A DNA stretch of 8,028 nt from an uncultured Bacteroidales bacterium (lineage in GTDB: Bacteria; Bacteroidota; Bacteroidia; Bacteroidales; P3). The translations under genes and the position numbers were made by a program. Position 1 is the first letter of the stretch; the number at the start of each line of letters is the position of its first letter. The notes below the pieces were generated by a model that saw only the letters and a program-made list of their open reading frames with translations, was not told where the DNA came from and ran no database searches. Positions 1 through 6,239 of the stretch are shown one piece after another. Where the stretch lies: NCBI GenBank assembly GCA_937915785.1, contig CALGGY010000089.1, positions 1 through 8,028 on the forward strand, in the 5' to 3' direction.

Positions 1-64
1 TCTGTTCGTCGTCAAACAAGCCCATATTGCCTTGCGTTTTGTATTCTTGCTTTTTCGGTTCCAT
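1..64 (-). CDS. 5' end of a probable IS5-like transposase (partial)
   Basis: Only the first 21 codons are in the window; the gene reads leftward out of it. The peptide begins MEPKKQEYKTQ and continues GNMGLFDDEQ. From memory, a GLFDxE segment shortly after a basic N-terminus is typical of IS5-family transposases, in which it is followed by a KL..GNPLE-type stretch, but that diagnostic part lies outside. The start at 64 is supported by a good Bacteroidetes promoter 20 bp upstream. If this is an IS, its right terminal inverted repeat should lie somewhere between 65 and about 255; I could not fix the boundary. Identity is a tentative inference from a short stretch. That a real gene starts here is better supported. 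Confidence 0.45.
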   Translation of the reverse strand, partial: MEPKKQEYKTQGNMGLFDDEQ

Positions 65-84
65 ATTAATAATTATTTACAATG

Positions 85-114
85 CAAAAATACAAATAAT
101 TCCTTGATTGACAA
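85..114 (-). promoter_or_regulatory. Bacteroidetes-type promoter for the leftmost gene
   Basis: On the minus strand, TATTTTTGCA (first base 92) matches the Bacteroidetes -7 consensus TAnnTTTG with the often seen CA extension. A TTG at 114-112, inside ATTG, sits 19 bp upstream of it, the usual spacing for the -33 element. The -7 element ends about 20 bp before the ATG at 64. This is a consensus match only. Confidence 0.5.
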
Positions 115-155
115 TGATTTAAAGTGGTTAGTTATACACAAAGCTATCAACATCA

Positions 156-166
156 GCACTTTGTGC
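156..166. repeat. Short inverted repeat GCAC-TTT-GTGC
   Basis: A 4-bp stem with a 3-nt spacer lies upstream of the putative transposase gene. It could be part of an IS end or an operator. It is short enough to be chance, and I see no partner copy in the window. Confidence 0.2.
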
Positions 167-224
167 AAATCGGTGATTTTGAGAGTGTTTTTTTAAGATC
201 TTTTAACTTGTAACATATTGCTAT

Positions 225-350
225 TCAAGCAATTTTAATTAGAAGTCCCCTATAGTTAGAAAGTTCATTAACAATGGTTTCATACGTAGTATAAAATTCA
301 TCGTTTCTCATTCTCTTTGCCCTATGTAAGTTGGTATTTGTATTAGCCAC
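225..350 (-). pseudogene. Truncated N-terminus of an EcoRI-type adenine-specific DNA methyltransferase
   Basis: A GTG at 350, directly after an in-frame TAA, opens a frame of 41 codons ending in TGA at 227-225. It reads MANTNTNLHRAKR (GTG as Met), then MRNDEFYTTYETIVNELSNY, then GLLIKIA and stop. The pattern NL..AK..(K/R)NDEFYT.Y..I..EL..Y is the characteristic N-terminus of the EcoRI_methylase-like family, which transfers a methyl group from SAM to adenine. In that family the next residues are usually a hydrophobic strand and a CDDP-type motif (..GKVVYCNCDDP..); here similarity stops after about residue 33 and the frame closes. None of the three minus-strand frames continues the family sequence. 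No catalytic motif is present, so it cannot be an active methylase. It has a good promoter upstream. It is probably a remnant cut by insertion or deletion, and the neighbouring transposase-like gene on its 3' side fits an IS insertion. The family call is by eye from memory. Confidence 0.6.
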
Positions 351-404
351 TTATAAAAAACTATTTTCCATTAATTATGATTATTCAAATTTTATTTCAA
401 TCTG

Positions 405-412
405 CAAATATA
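405..412 (-). promoter_or_regulatory. Bacteroidetes -7 element upstream of the methylase remnant
   Basis: The minus strand reads TATATTTGCAG from 412. This is an exact match to TAnnTTTG with the common GCA extension, 55 bp upstream of the GTG at 350. No clear TTG is found 19-21 bp upstream; that spacing falls inside the conserved repeat copy at 413-465. Confidence 0.5.
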
Positions 413-465
413 CGAAAAAAATCGGGATTTGTGTGTTTGGTGCAACTTTTTTGTTGATTTGCGGT
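413..465 (+). repeat. Imperfect 54-bp direct repeat, copy A
   Basis: It begins CGAAAAAAATCGGGATTT, continues through GTGTGTTTGGTGCAACTTTTTT and ends TTTGCGGT. By-eye alignment with 5701-5753 gives about 45 of 54 columns identical with one gap. The best core is GATTTG(G)TGTGTTTGGTG. Copy A abuts the -7 element of the methylase remnant, so it occupies that gene's upstream promoter region on the minus strand. The role is unknown; a dispersed intergenic element is the simplest view. Confidence 0.6.
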
Positions 466-513
466 TACCGATGGGTGGTGTTTTGGACAAAAAAAACGCA
501 ACAATAACGCTAC

Positions 514-544
514 GAAAAAAAGCGGGTTGCCGAAACGACCCGCT
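514..544 (-). terminator. Rho-independent terminator of the minus-strand cluster
   Basis: On the minus strand AGCGGGT (544-538) pairs with ACCCGCT (527-521) across a 10-nt loop, followed at once by seven T. This GC-rich 7-bp stem plus T-run is a classical intrinsic terminator about 90 nt after the stop codon at 634. On the plus strand the stem extends to 9 bp with one G.U pair and is followed by TGGTTTT, so weak bidirectional activity is possible. Confidence 0.75.
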
Positions 545-592
545 TGGTTTTACAATAAGGAGATCCTATTTGTAACAGTTCAAACGTATTGT

Positions 593-610
593 TGAAAACA
601 GCTGTTTTCA
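593..610. repeat. Perfect 18-bp palindrome TGAAAACAGCTGTTTTCA
   Basis: All nine base pairs of the dyad match. It lies 23 nt past the stop codon of the four-helix membrane protein and about 50 bp before the terminator. In RNA it would form a 7-bp stem with an AGCT loop. No T-run follows on either strand, so it is not a standard terminator. It could be a protein-binding dyad, an RNA-processing hairpin or a 3' stabilising hairpin. Confidence 0.6.
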
Positions 611-633
611 CACAGTTTTTGTCCCGCACCATG

Positions 634-1260
634 TCAATATTCTTCATTTATTACTTTTTCAATATTGGCGAATTCGTTTATCGTATGTGTTTTTTTGCGG
701 TAATAGATGCATCCGGCTATCAGTGAAACAACTATGCCGGCAATGATGGCGGGCAGGTAGGCCGTGAGGTTCTGGTAAAAATCCGACCTGTTGAAAGTGA
801 GCGATGTTATTGGCGGAAGGCATGCTATCAAAACAGGCAGTGCTATACACAATGAGGCGACAAACTCTTTTTTCTCGAAAATGCGCAGTTTTGCCATATT
901 CAAGGCCACCTTTTTGCTGGTGGCGTTGGCGGAGCCCATGCCAAGTATCAGATGCAGCTCGTAGGCATGGCCTGCTATGCTTGCCGCAAAAAGGACCACC
1001 AATCCCACAAAAGGCAAAAGGTATTTGATGGCGGATGTGTAGAGACTCCAGTGGGCAAGCAGGTAAAACAGCACAATGCCGCAGAATACAAGTATGCAGG
1101 CTTTGTTCCTGAATAGCTTTTCCAGCTGTGTTTTGCGCCGCGAACGTATTATTTGTTTTATCTCCTTTTCCTGTTCGGGTTTTATTACAAATATTTTGCT
1201 GTCGTTGTCTGCACATGCTTTCTGCAGTAGTGCAAGCATACCATCGTTGTTGGTTTCCAT
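634..1260 (-). CDS. Four-helix membrane protein encoded downstream of the ECF sigma factor
   Basis: The protein has 208 residues. The N-terminal ~50 residues are soluble and strongly basic at 31-49 (repeated K/R). Four hydrophobic segments follow at about 54-70, 77-97, 133-152 and 168-187, joined by a loop with conserved-looking KKVALNMAKLRIFEKKE at 116-132. The tail is short and charged. I recognise no named family. The ATG at 1260 follows the sigma factor stop by 19 nt, so the two genes are almost certainly co-transcribed. In Bacteroidetes, genes directly after an ECF sigma gene often encode its membrane-bound anti-sigma partner, and the basic cytoplasmic N-terminus could play that part. 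However, it has no zinc-binding HxxxCxxC motif and no FecR-like periplasmic domain, so the role is inferred from position only. The terminator at 514-544 ends the unit. Confidence 0.85.
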   Translation of the reverse strand: METNNDGMLALLQKACADNDSKIFVIKPEQEKEIKQIIRSRRKTQLEKLFRNKACILVFCGIVLFYLLAHWSLYTSAIKYLLPFVGLVVLFAASIAGHAYELHLILGMGSANATSKKVALNMAKLRIFEKKEFVASLCIALPVLIACLPPITSLTFNRSDFYQNLTAYLPAIIAGIVVSLIAGCIYYRKKTHTINEFANIEKVINEEY

Positions 1261-1279
1261 GTCTGTTGTTTTTTTTCGG

Positions 1280-1771
1280 TTAAAATATTTTGATACTGTC
1301 GTTTATCCGCTTCAGTTTCTCTTTTATTCTCTGTATCTTGGTTCCCACATTGGTTTCGGAAATGCCAATTATCGTGCCTATCTCTCTGTATGAGCGCTGT
1401 TCCAGATAGAGGTAGATGATCGATTTTTCCAAAGGGTCGAGCCGATGTACCAGTTCGTATAGTTTTTCCATCGTGTTGGCTTCTTCGGTTGTGGCTACAA
1501 TGTCGGACTCCTTGTCCAGGCTTTCGGCTTTGAATGTCTTTTTCCTTGTGTTCGAAATGGCGGTGTTCAGCGATATTTTGTAAATCCAGCAGTAATCTTT
1601 GTTGTCGTGGTAGTAATTTTTGTACCCTTTCCACAGGTTGAGCACAATCTCCTGATAAAGGTCCCGCACCGATTCCTTGTCTTTTCCGGCAAACATCCAG
1701 CACACCTTGTAAATGGCAGACTCGTACTGCCTTACCATCTGCAAAAAACTGTTCTCGCATGTGCTTTTCAT
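1280..1771 (-). CDS. ECF-type RNA polymerase sigma-70 factor
   Basis: The protein has 163 residues from the ATG at 1771, the usual ECF size. Region sigma-2 covers about 10-80 (YESAIYKVCW, then DLYQEIVLNLWK, then WIYKISLNTAISNTRK), including the -10-recognition helix. A short acidic linker follows, then sigma-4 at about 105-160 (LDPLEKSIIYLYLEQRSYREI and a helix-turn-helix GISETNVGTKIQRIKEKLK) that would read the -35 element. There is no extra C-terminal domain. An in-frame ATG at 1831 would add 20 residues (MIDRFFGIQ...) with no family match, so the internal start is preferred. The gene lies 67 nt after the protease stop without a terminator between, and 19 nt before the membrane protein gene. 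No clear TAnnTTTG promoter is seen in the 67-nt gap, which fits read-through or autoregulation from a non-housekeeping promoter. Its regulon cannot be read from the sequence. Confidence 0.93.
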   Translation of the reverse strand: MKSTCENSFLQMVRQYESAIYKVCWMFAGKDKESVRDLYQEIVLNLWKGYKNYYHDNKDYCWIYKISLNTAISNTRKKTFKAESLDKESDIVATTEEANTMEKLYELVHRLDPLEKSIIYLYLEQRSYREIGTIIGISETNVGTKIQRIKEKLKRINDSIKIF

Positions 1772-1838
1772 AGTTTTCTGGTTATTTATTACATATAACG
1801 TTGTTTGTATGCCAAAAAACCTGTCTATCACAAATCAT

Positions 1839-4809
1839 TTATTGTCTTATCAACACTTTGCTGTGGCAAACGGCGTTGTCGCACACAAGTACCACGGTGT
1901 AGCTGCCGGTGGGGTAGTTGGTTACTTCTATGTCTAAACTGCCGACATTGTTATAGTTGCTCAAATCGTAGTTGCCGACAAGTGTTGTTGTTGCCGTGTT
2001 GTAGATAAGCAGCTGTGCGGATGTAACAGTGGTGGCATACTCGTAGCTTACAGTTGTCCAATTGTCCGAAACTGGATTGGGAGTTATAGAGCGTATGCAG
2101 CCCGGCACCACGTTTACTTTAACGGTGTCCAGATCGCGGTAGCCGTCGCTCCATGCGGTAACTTCGAGTATGTATTCGCTTGTTTGCGAGGGCACTACAG
2201 AATAATTCACACCTTCGTATTTGAAGTTGCGCTGTTTGTCGTACCAGCGGTAGGTGGCGTTTTCGTTTATCTGTGTGGCGTGGAGTGTGGCGGTGGTGTT
2301 GAGCAGCACTGCGGTGTCGTTGCCGGCGTTGGCGCGGAAACGGTCTTCTGCGGTGCGTTCGGGTTTCTCCACTTGGATGGTGATGCCGCCGACAAGCTCA
2401 TATTCGTTATCGTCAAGAATATTGTATTTATAGAGTGTGTTTGAGTATTTGTTATTGGGAGAATCTTTTCTTGTAAGAAAATTGTATTTAATAGTGAGGT
2501 CTGCATCATATCCTTCGGGAACTGCAAAATTATCCAATATTACATTTTCACTTTCAAATAGGTATGTGTTGTCCGACATCTGCTTTAGTCCTGTTGGCAG
2601 CACATTATTGTTTTGCCAATACGATGCGAGATTGTCGCTCAAAATCAATGTGACCTCGGCTTCATTAAGGATGTCCGCTCCTGTGCCCTCACTAACAGTG
2701 CCAATCTTTAGACGGAATGGATTCGAACTGGACTCTACGCTTACAGTGGCATCCATATAATATCCAGGTTGCAAATTACGTGTGGAAAAATTTGCTGCGG
2801 AGACGCTTTTAATCGAGATGTTGTTGTTGAAACGCATATTATATATCGTGTTTTGAGTTTCAGTTGCGTTAAACGGGTCCCATAACGATTCTATGCGTGA
2901 GAGCAACGTGTAGCTGTTAATCCAGTTGTCAAACATCATAGGCAAACATATCACGGTATCCCTGTTTGCCCGTACAGAAGGGATACTTGCAGCACCTATT
3001 TTTCTCCAATAGCTAGGCCAAAAACTGTAGTCCAAGTTTGGTTGTGATGTTATTACATTCCATTTTGCAAATATTTTGATGCTATCGCTCCACAGAGAAG
3101 GCACATCGTTTCTGTTATGCACACGTACATAGACATAATTTGTGTCACCCATGAGAGCTATCTGGTGACTTGTGCCGCCGTCTCTAGCGTTGCGCACCCA
3201 GATATCGGGGCTGTTGAATCCGTCATCGGAGATATTGCTTGGTTCATACCCATCATCATTCTCATTATCCTTTGTGTATAAATCATAGTTAACCGCAGCT
3301 TGCACCGCAGCAAAAGCATCTACCATGCCATAGCCCATTTCGTTGTTCCATAGTCCGTTATTGTTGTTGTATAGCGAAGCGTCAACATATTGATACGTTC
3401 CAACTTTCTGTGCTGTCTGTTCTATAATGTTGCGGACTTGCTGACCTGTAAGATTGGGGTTCGCCGACAGCATTAATGCGGCAACTCCTGCGACATGCGG
3501 TGCTGCCATAGATGTTCCGCCCTCATAGCCCCAATATCCGTTTGGAAATGTAGACACAACATCGCTACCTGGAGCTACAACATCCAAAAGCAAGCCTTTT
3601 GCTGAAGACGGCCTCCTCACATAATTACTGTCAGAGGCACCTACCGTCAAAATTTCTCTTCTATATGTAGCAGGATAATCCATATTAGGGTAACAATTTC
3701 CTGCAGCAAAAATCACGACACAGCCCTTTCCATCTCTACCATAATCAATGGCAGAATCCAATGCATCTTCAAGATATGCACTATGCAAATAATTGTAGAA
3801 TACACCACCCCGGTCACCCCAGGAATTGTTTATGACATCTGCACCATTAGCCAATGCCCAAAATATGCCATTCGCTAATTCTTCGGACAGAGTTTCATTT
3901 ATTCTCAATCTGTTGCTAATATTGAGCATACTACAATTGGGAGAAATACCAGCCAAATAGTTATAATCATGGTTGGCAAATATTATTCCTCCCACATTTG
4001 TACCATGATCACCATAAATAATAGCGGGCTGTGTCTCTGTCCTTGTATCAAAAGAACCGGCCACATTGACACCATTAAAATCTGCATGGTTTTCGTCAAT
4101 GCCCTGATCTAATACTGCCACTTTTATAGCAGGATTGCCTTTGGTTATTGTCCATGCATCACATGCGTCAATCTTTTTCAACCCCCATTGTTTATTAATA
4201 TGGACATCTGTAACACAAGGAAACGTATTTTCACGGAATGGAATAACAAAACAGGGGTCCACTTTTGCGAACAAATCAGTTCCCGCAAGTGTGTTGGCTA
4301 CTGCAATAGAACTGCCGGATGATTGTTTGGAAACTTCCAAAACATACCATTTGCTGGAATACTGCGACTGCCGTACAATTGTTGTATTTGTTTGGTTTGC
4401 CCAGTATTCCAACAATGAATAATCATTGCCGCTCTTGAGCTTTACATAAAGCATGTTTGAAACCATTACCGTGCTATCTATACCAATAACGGGCTCAACA
4501 TCTAGTATGTAATTTTTGCCGCTCAATGATTGCCTAACGCTGTCGTAATTGTTGTTGGGTATTAGCACCTCGCAAGCATATACATTGCTCGGTTTGTCTT
4601 TTGCCAAGGGCAATTCTCTGCCTATGGTGTACCTCTTTTTTATTGAGTCAATACAAATGATGTTCGTGTTGTAATACACTACAAATCTGTTGTTATTGAT
4701 TGTCAAAGCGACACTCTCTCCATTGTAGTAATAGAAAGATTCGCTGGTTTGATACTGTTGTGCGTTGGCTATAATGCAAACAAGCAGAAATGATAAAAAA
4801 AACTATCAT
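1839..4809 (-). CDS. T9SS-secreted subtilisin-like (S8) serine protease, frame broken in the signal peptide
   Basis: The open frame runs from 4802 to the stop at 1839. Numbering here is from the TTG at 4706, which gives 955 residues. A propeptide covers about 30-155. The subtilase domain is at about 190-470 with the full catalytic set: Asp200 (VAVLDQGID), His234 (GDHGTNVGG), oxyanion Asn337 (AAGN) and Ser399 (GGTSMAAPHVAG). A beta-rich region (about 500-770) follows, starting SPDIWVRN and typical of Bacteroidetes S8 proteins. Then come a PKD/Ig-like domain (about 790-865) and a type A T9SS sorting domain (about 870-955: SITPNPVSD ... YPTGSYTVVLV ... KVLIRQ). The predicted fate is export, T9SS transport and cell-surface attachment or release. 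TTG 4706 is not the natural start: the frame continues upstream through a signal peptide FFLSFLLVCIIANA-QQ that lacks a start codon in frame. ATG 4809 (or GTG 4815) would fit if the eight-T run at 4802-4795 had seven T. The gene starts 10 nt after the lipoprotein gene. GC content jumps at about 2400, inside the gene. Confidence 0.9.
4795..4802 (-). repeat. Homopolymer T8 tract in the protease signal-peptide codons
   Basis: The minus strand reads ATGATAG, then eight T, then ATCATTTCTG. With eight T, ATG 4809 gives a short product (MIVFFIISACLHYSQ...) that stops near 4696. With seven T, it joins the signal peptide and the 955-residue frame. The tract is a typical slippage site: it could be a phase-variable switch, a transcriptional slippage site, or a one-base sequencing or assembly error. 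Confidence 0.7.
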
Positions 4810-4819
4810 TTTCACGATT

Positions 4820-5341
4820 CTATCGTATCTTTATATATGGTATGTTTTTATCCACACAAGTTATACTCAAATTGATGAAATTACGAAAAACAATTTCGTA
4901 TTCATTTGTTGTTGTGTCCAGACTCAAAATAAAGCCAAACGGATGAGCGAACAGAACAGTATCTTTATAAAACGCTATAGTATTGCTGTCCAAGATACTA
5001 AAGTTACAGTTTGAAAAAATCCCCGTTTTGTCCAAAACGGTAGAATCATTTCCTATAAATGTCAATGTGTCACGCACATCATCATCGGAATAATAGCTGT
5101 GCCGGCCGTAATATTTTTCTTCCCACGAGCCTATAAGCAAGTTGCGTATGGAATCGGGTGAAAGGGAGAGCGCAATGCGGTGGTTGGGGTTAACCGACGT
5201 TGTGTCCGTTTGCAAGATGTCGGGCGGGTTTTGTGTGTCCGTTCTCTCCTCTTTGTCCTTTTCGCAGGATGTGGCTGTCGCTAATCCCACCAAAGCCACC
5301 ACTACCAGCAGTAAGAATTTGAATAAAGATAATTTTTTCAT
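4820..5341 (-). CDS. Lipocalin-like surface lipoprotein
   Basis: The protein has 173 residues. The signal peptide (1-25) has MKK, a hydrophobic core and a lipobox ATSC with Cys26 as the lipidated residue. The following EKDKEE is acidic and lysine-containing, resembling the Bacteroidetes lipoprotein export signals that send lipoproteins to the cell surface. A Thr/Asp/Asn/Pro-rich linker follows to about 52. The globular part (about 60-173) has LLIGSWEE at 68-75, the G-x-W hallmark of lipocalin-like domains, then alternating beta strands (DTLTFIGNDST, NTIAFYKDTVLF, NEYEIVFRNF). The ligand is unknown. The gene ends 10 nt before the protease start, so both probably form one operon, with the lipoprotein possibly binding a ligand, or the protease or its inhibitor. 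GC falls from about 50% (codons 1-80) to about 35% further on, in step with the protease gene. An upstream promoter is not obvious. Confidence 0.85.
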   Translation of the reverse strand: MKKLSLFKFLLLVVVALVGLATATSCEKDKEERTDTQNPPDILQTDTTSVNPNHRIALSLSPDSIRNLLIGSWEEKYYGRHSYYSDDDVRDTLTFIGNDSTVLDKTGIFSNCNFSILDSNTIAFYKDTVLFAHPFGFILSLDTTTNEYEIVFRNFINLSITCVDKNIPYIKIR

Positions 5342-5809
5342 TGTGTTTATTTTTTATTGTTTAATGTTTTTTTTAAATTGACAATTCCTGTGCTGTTCCA
5401 TTGCGAATAACATATCCGCAACGACGGGTTTTCTAGTAATTTCTTACATATATAACGCAAAATCCGACAAAAAAATCACAACACACCGAAAAAAAACTTT
5501 ATCTGTTTTTGTAAATAATTGGTTCGCAATGGCTTGTGTTAAAATACAGTTGTAGTCTCGTTGATGGAGGATGTTCTGGCGTTTAATTGTTGATTGTTTA
5601 TGTGTTTTGAATCGGTTGTTTGTTGTGGGAACTCCGAAATCTTGACTGATTCCGAGTGCCGGCCTGCAGGGCAAAATTTCTTCCGAGCAAGGCATTGCCA
5701 CGAAAAAAAACGTGATTTGGTGTGTTTGGTGTAACTTTTTCGCTTTTTTGCAGTAAAAAAGTACAGAAACACCGCCTTCGGGTGGTAAATTGTATCTTTT
5801 TGTATAATT
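5342..5809. other. Divergent intergenic region between the protease cluster and tsaE
   Basis: These 468 bp carry the start regions of both the minus-strand cluster and tsaE. I see no gene: the possible frames here give low-complexity peptides without family features. The region is AT-rich with many A and T runs. It holds repeat copy B (5701-5753). A loose -7-like string, TATCTTTTTG, lies at 5793-5802 just before tsaE, and would imply an almost leaderless mRNA. An exact TAnnTTTG for the minus-strand cluster is not found, so that cluster may use another sigma factor, possibly its own. A short GC-rich palindrome CCTGCAGG lies near 5662-5671. Confidence 0.5.
5701..5753 (+). repeat. Imperfect 54-bp direct repeat, copy B
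   Basis: It begins CGAAAAAAAACGTGATTT, runs on through GGTGTGTTTGGTGTAACTTTTT and ends TTTTTTGCAGT. It has the same orientation as copy A at 413-465, 5.3 kb away. An added inverted repeat, ACTTTTT at 5734-5740 against AAAAAGT at 5756-5762, could form a weak hairpin; copy A lacks the second arm. It lies about 57 bp upstream of tsaE. Confidence 0.6.
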
Positions 5810-6235
5810 ATGGACAACTTGCAGATAACCACTACTTTGGACACCCTGCCGGAAGCCGCTCGGCAATTGCTCGGAGCTTTTGCCGAAGAGCGTTTTTTCG
5901 CTTTCTACGGCAAGATGGGCGCCGGCAAAACCACCCTTATCAAAGAGCTGTGCCGTGCCCTCGGCTCGTCCGACAACGTGTGCAGCCCCACTTTCGCCAT
6001 CGTAAACGAGTACCAGACCCTCGACGGAGAGCCCATCTACCATTTCGATTTTTACAGGATAAACAGTCTTTCCGAGACTTACGACATAGGCTACGAGGAG
6101 TATTTCTACAGCGGCTACTACTGTTTCACCGAATGGACCGAGAAAGTGGAGCCCCTGCTGCCCGAATCGTATATCAAAGTGAGTATAGAGGAGCTGCCTT
6201 CGGGCCAACGCCTCATCACCGCCATAAAAATCTGA
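5810..6235 (+). CDS. tsaE: TsaE, ATPase of the t6A tRNA-modification complex
   Basis: The protein has 141 residues, close to the usual YjeE/TsaE length. It works with TsaB, TsaC and TsaD to make N6-threonylcarbamoyladenosine at position 37 of tRNAs that read ANN codons; TsaE supplies ATP hydrolysis that resets the complex. It is cytoplasmic and normally essential or nearly so in bacteria. The family marks are all present: Walker A GKMGAGKTT at 34-42, SPTF at 59-62 (switch region), HFDFYR at 78-83 with Asp80 near the Mg/ATP site, and Glu108-Trp109 in TEWTEK. The ATG at 5810 gives the full family N-terminus. The stop is 4 nt before the alanine dehydrogenase-like gene, so the two are co-transcribed. 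The GC-rich composition matches its downstream neighbour and differs from the AT-rich block to the left. Confidence 0.95.
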   Translation: MDNLQITTTLDTLPEAARQLLGAFAEERFFAFYGKMGAGKTTLIKELCRALGSSDNVCSPTFAIVNEYQTLDGEPIYHFDFYRINSLSETYDIGYEEYFYSGYYCFTEWTEKVEPLLPESYIKVSIEELPSGQRLITAIKI

Positions 6236-6239
6236 CATT

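Noticed and set aside
1185..1760. Minus-strand frame of 191 codons overlapping the sigma factor gene
   Set aside because: It is an alternative frame of the same strand. Only the 1771-1280 frame shows sigma-2 and sigma-4 motifs.
1280..1831. Longer sigma factor start at 1831
   Set aside because: The extra 20 residues do not fit the family and would leave only a few bases after the protease stop. The ATG at 1771 gives a standard ECF N-terminus.
5651..5710. GC-rich palindromic bits (CCTGCAGG, GGCATTGCC)
   Set aside because: They are short and not followed by a T-run, and they do not pair into one convincing hairpin. They are likely chance.
5539..5844. Minus-strand frame of 101 codons in the divergent spacer
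   Set aside because: It runs across the tsaE start, is low complexity and shows no family pattern or signal peptide.
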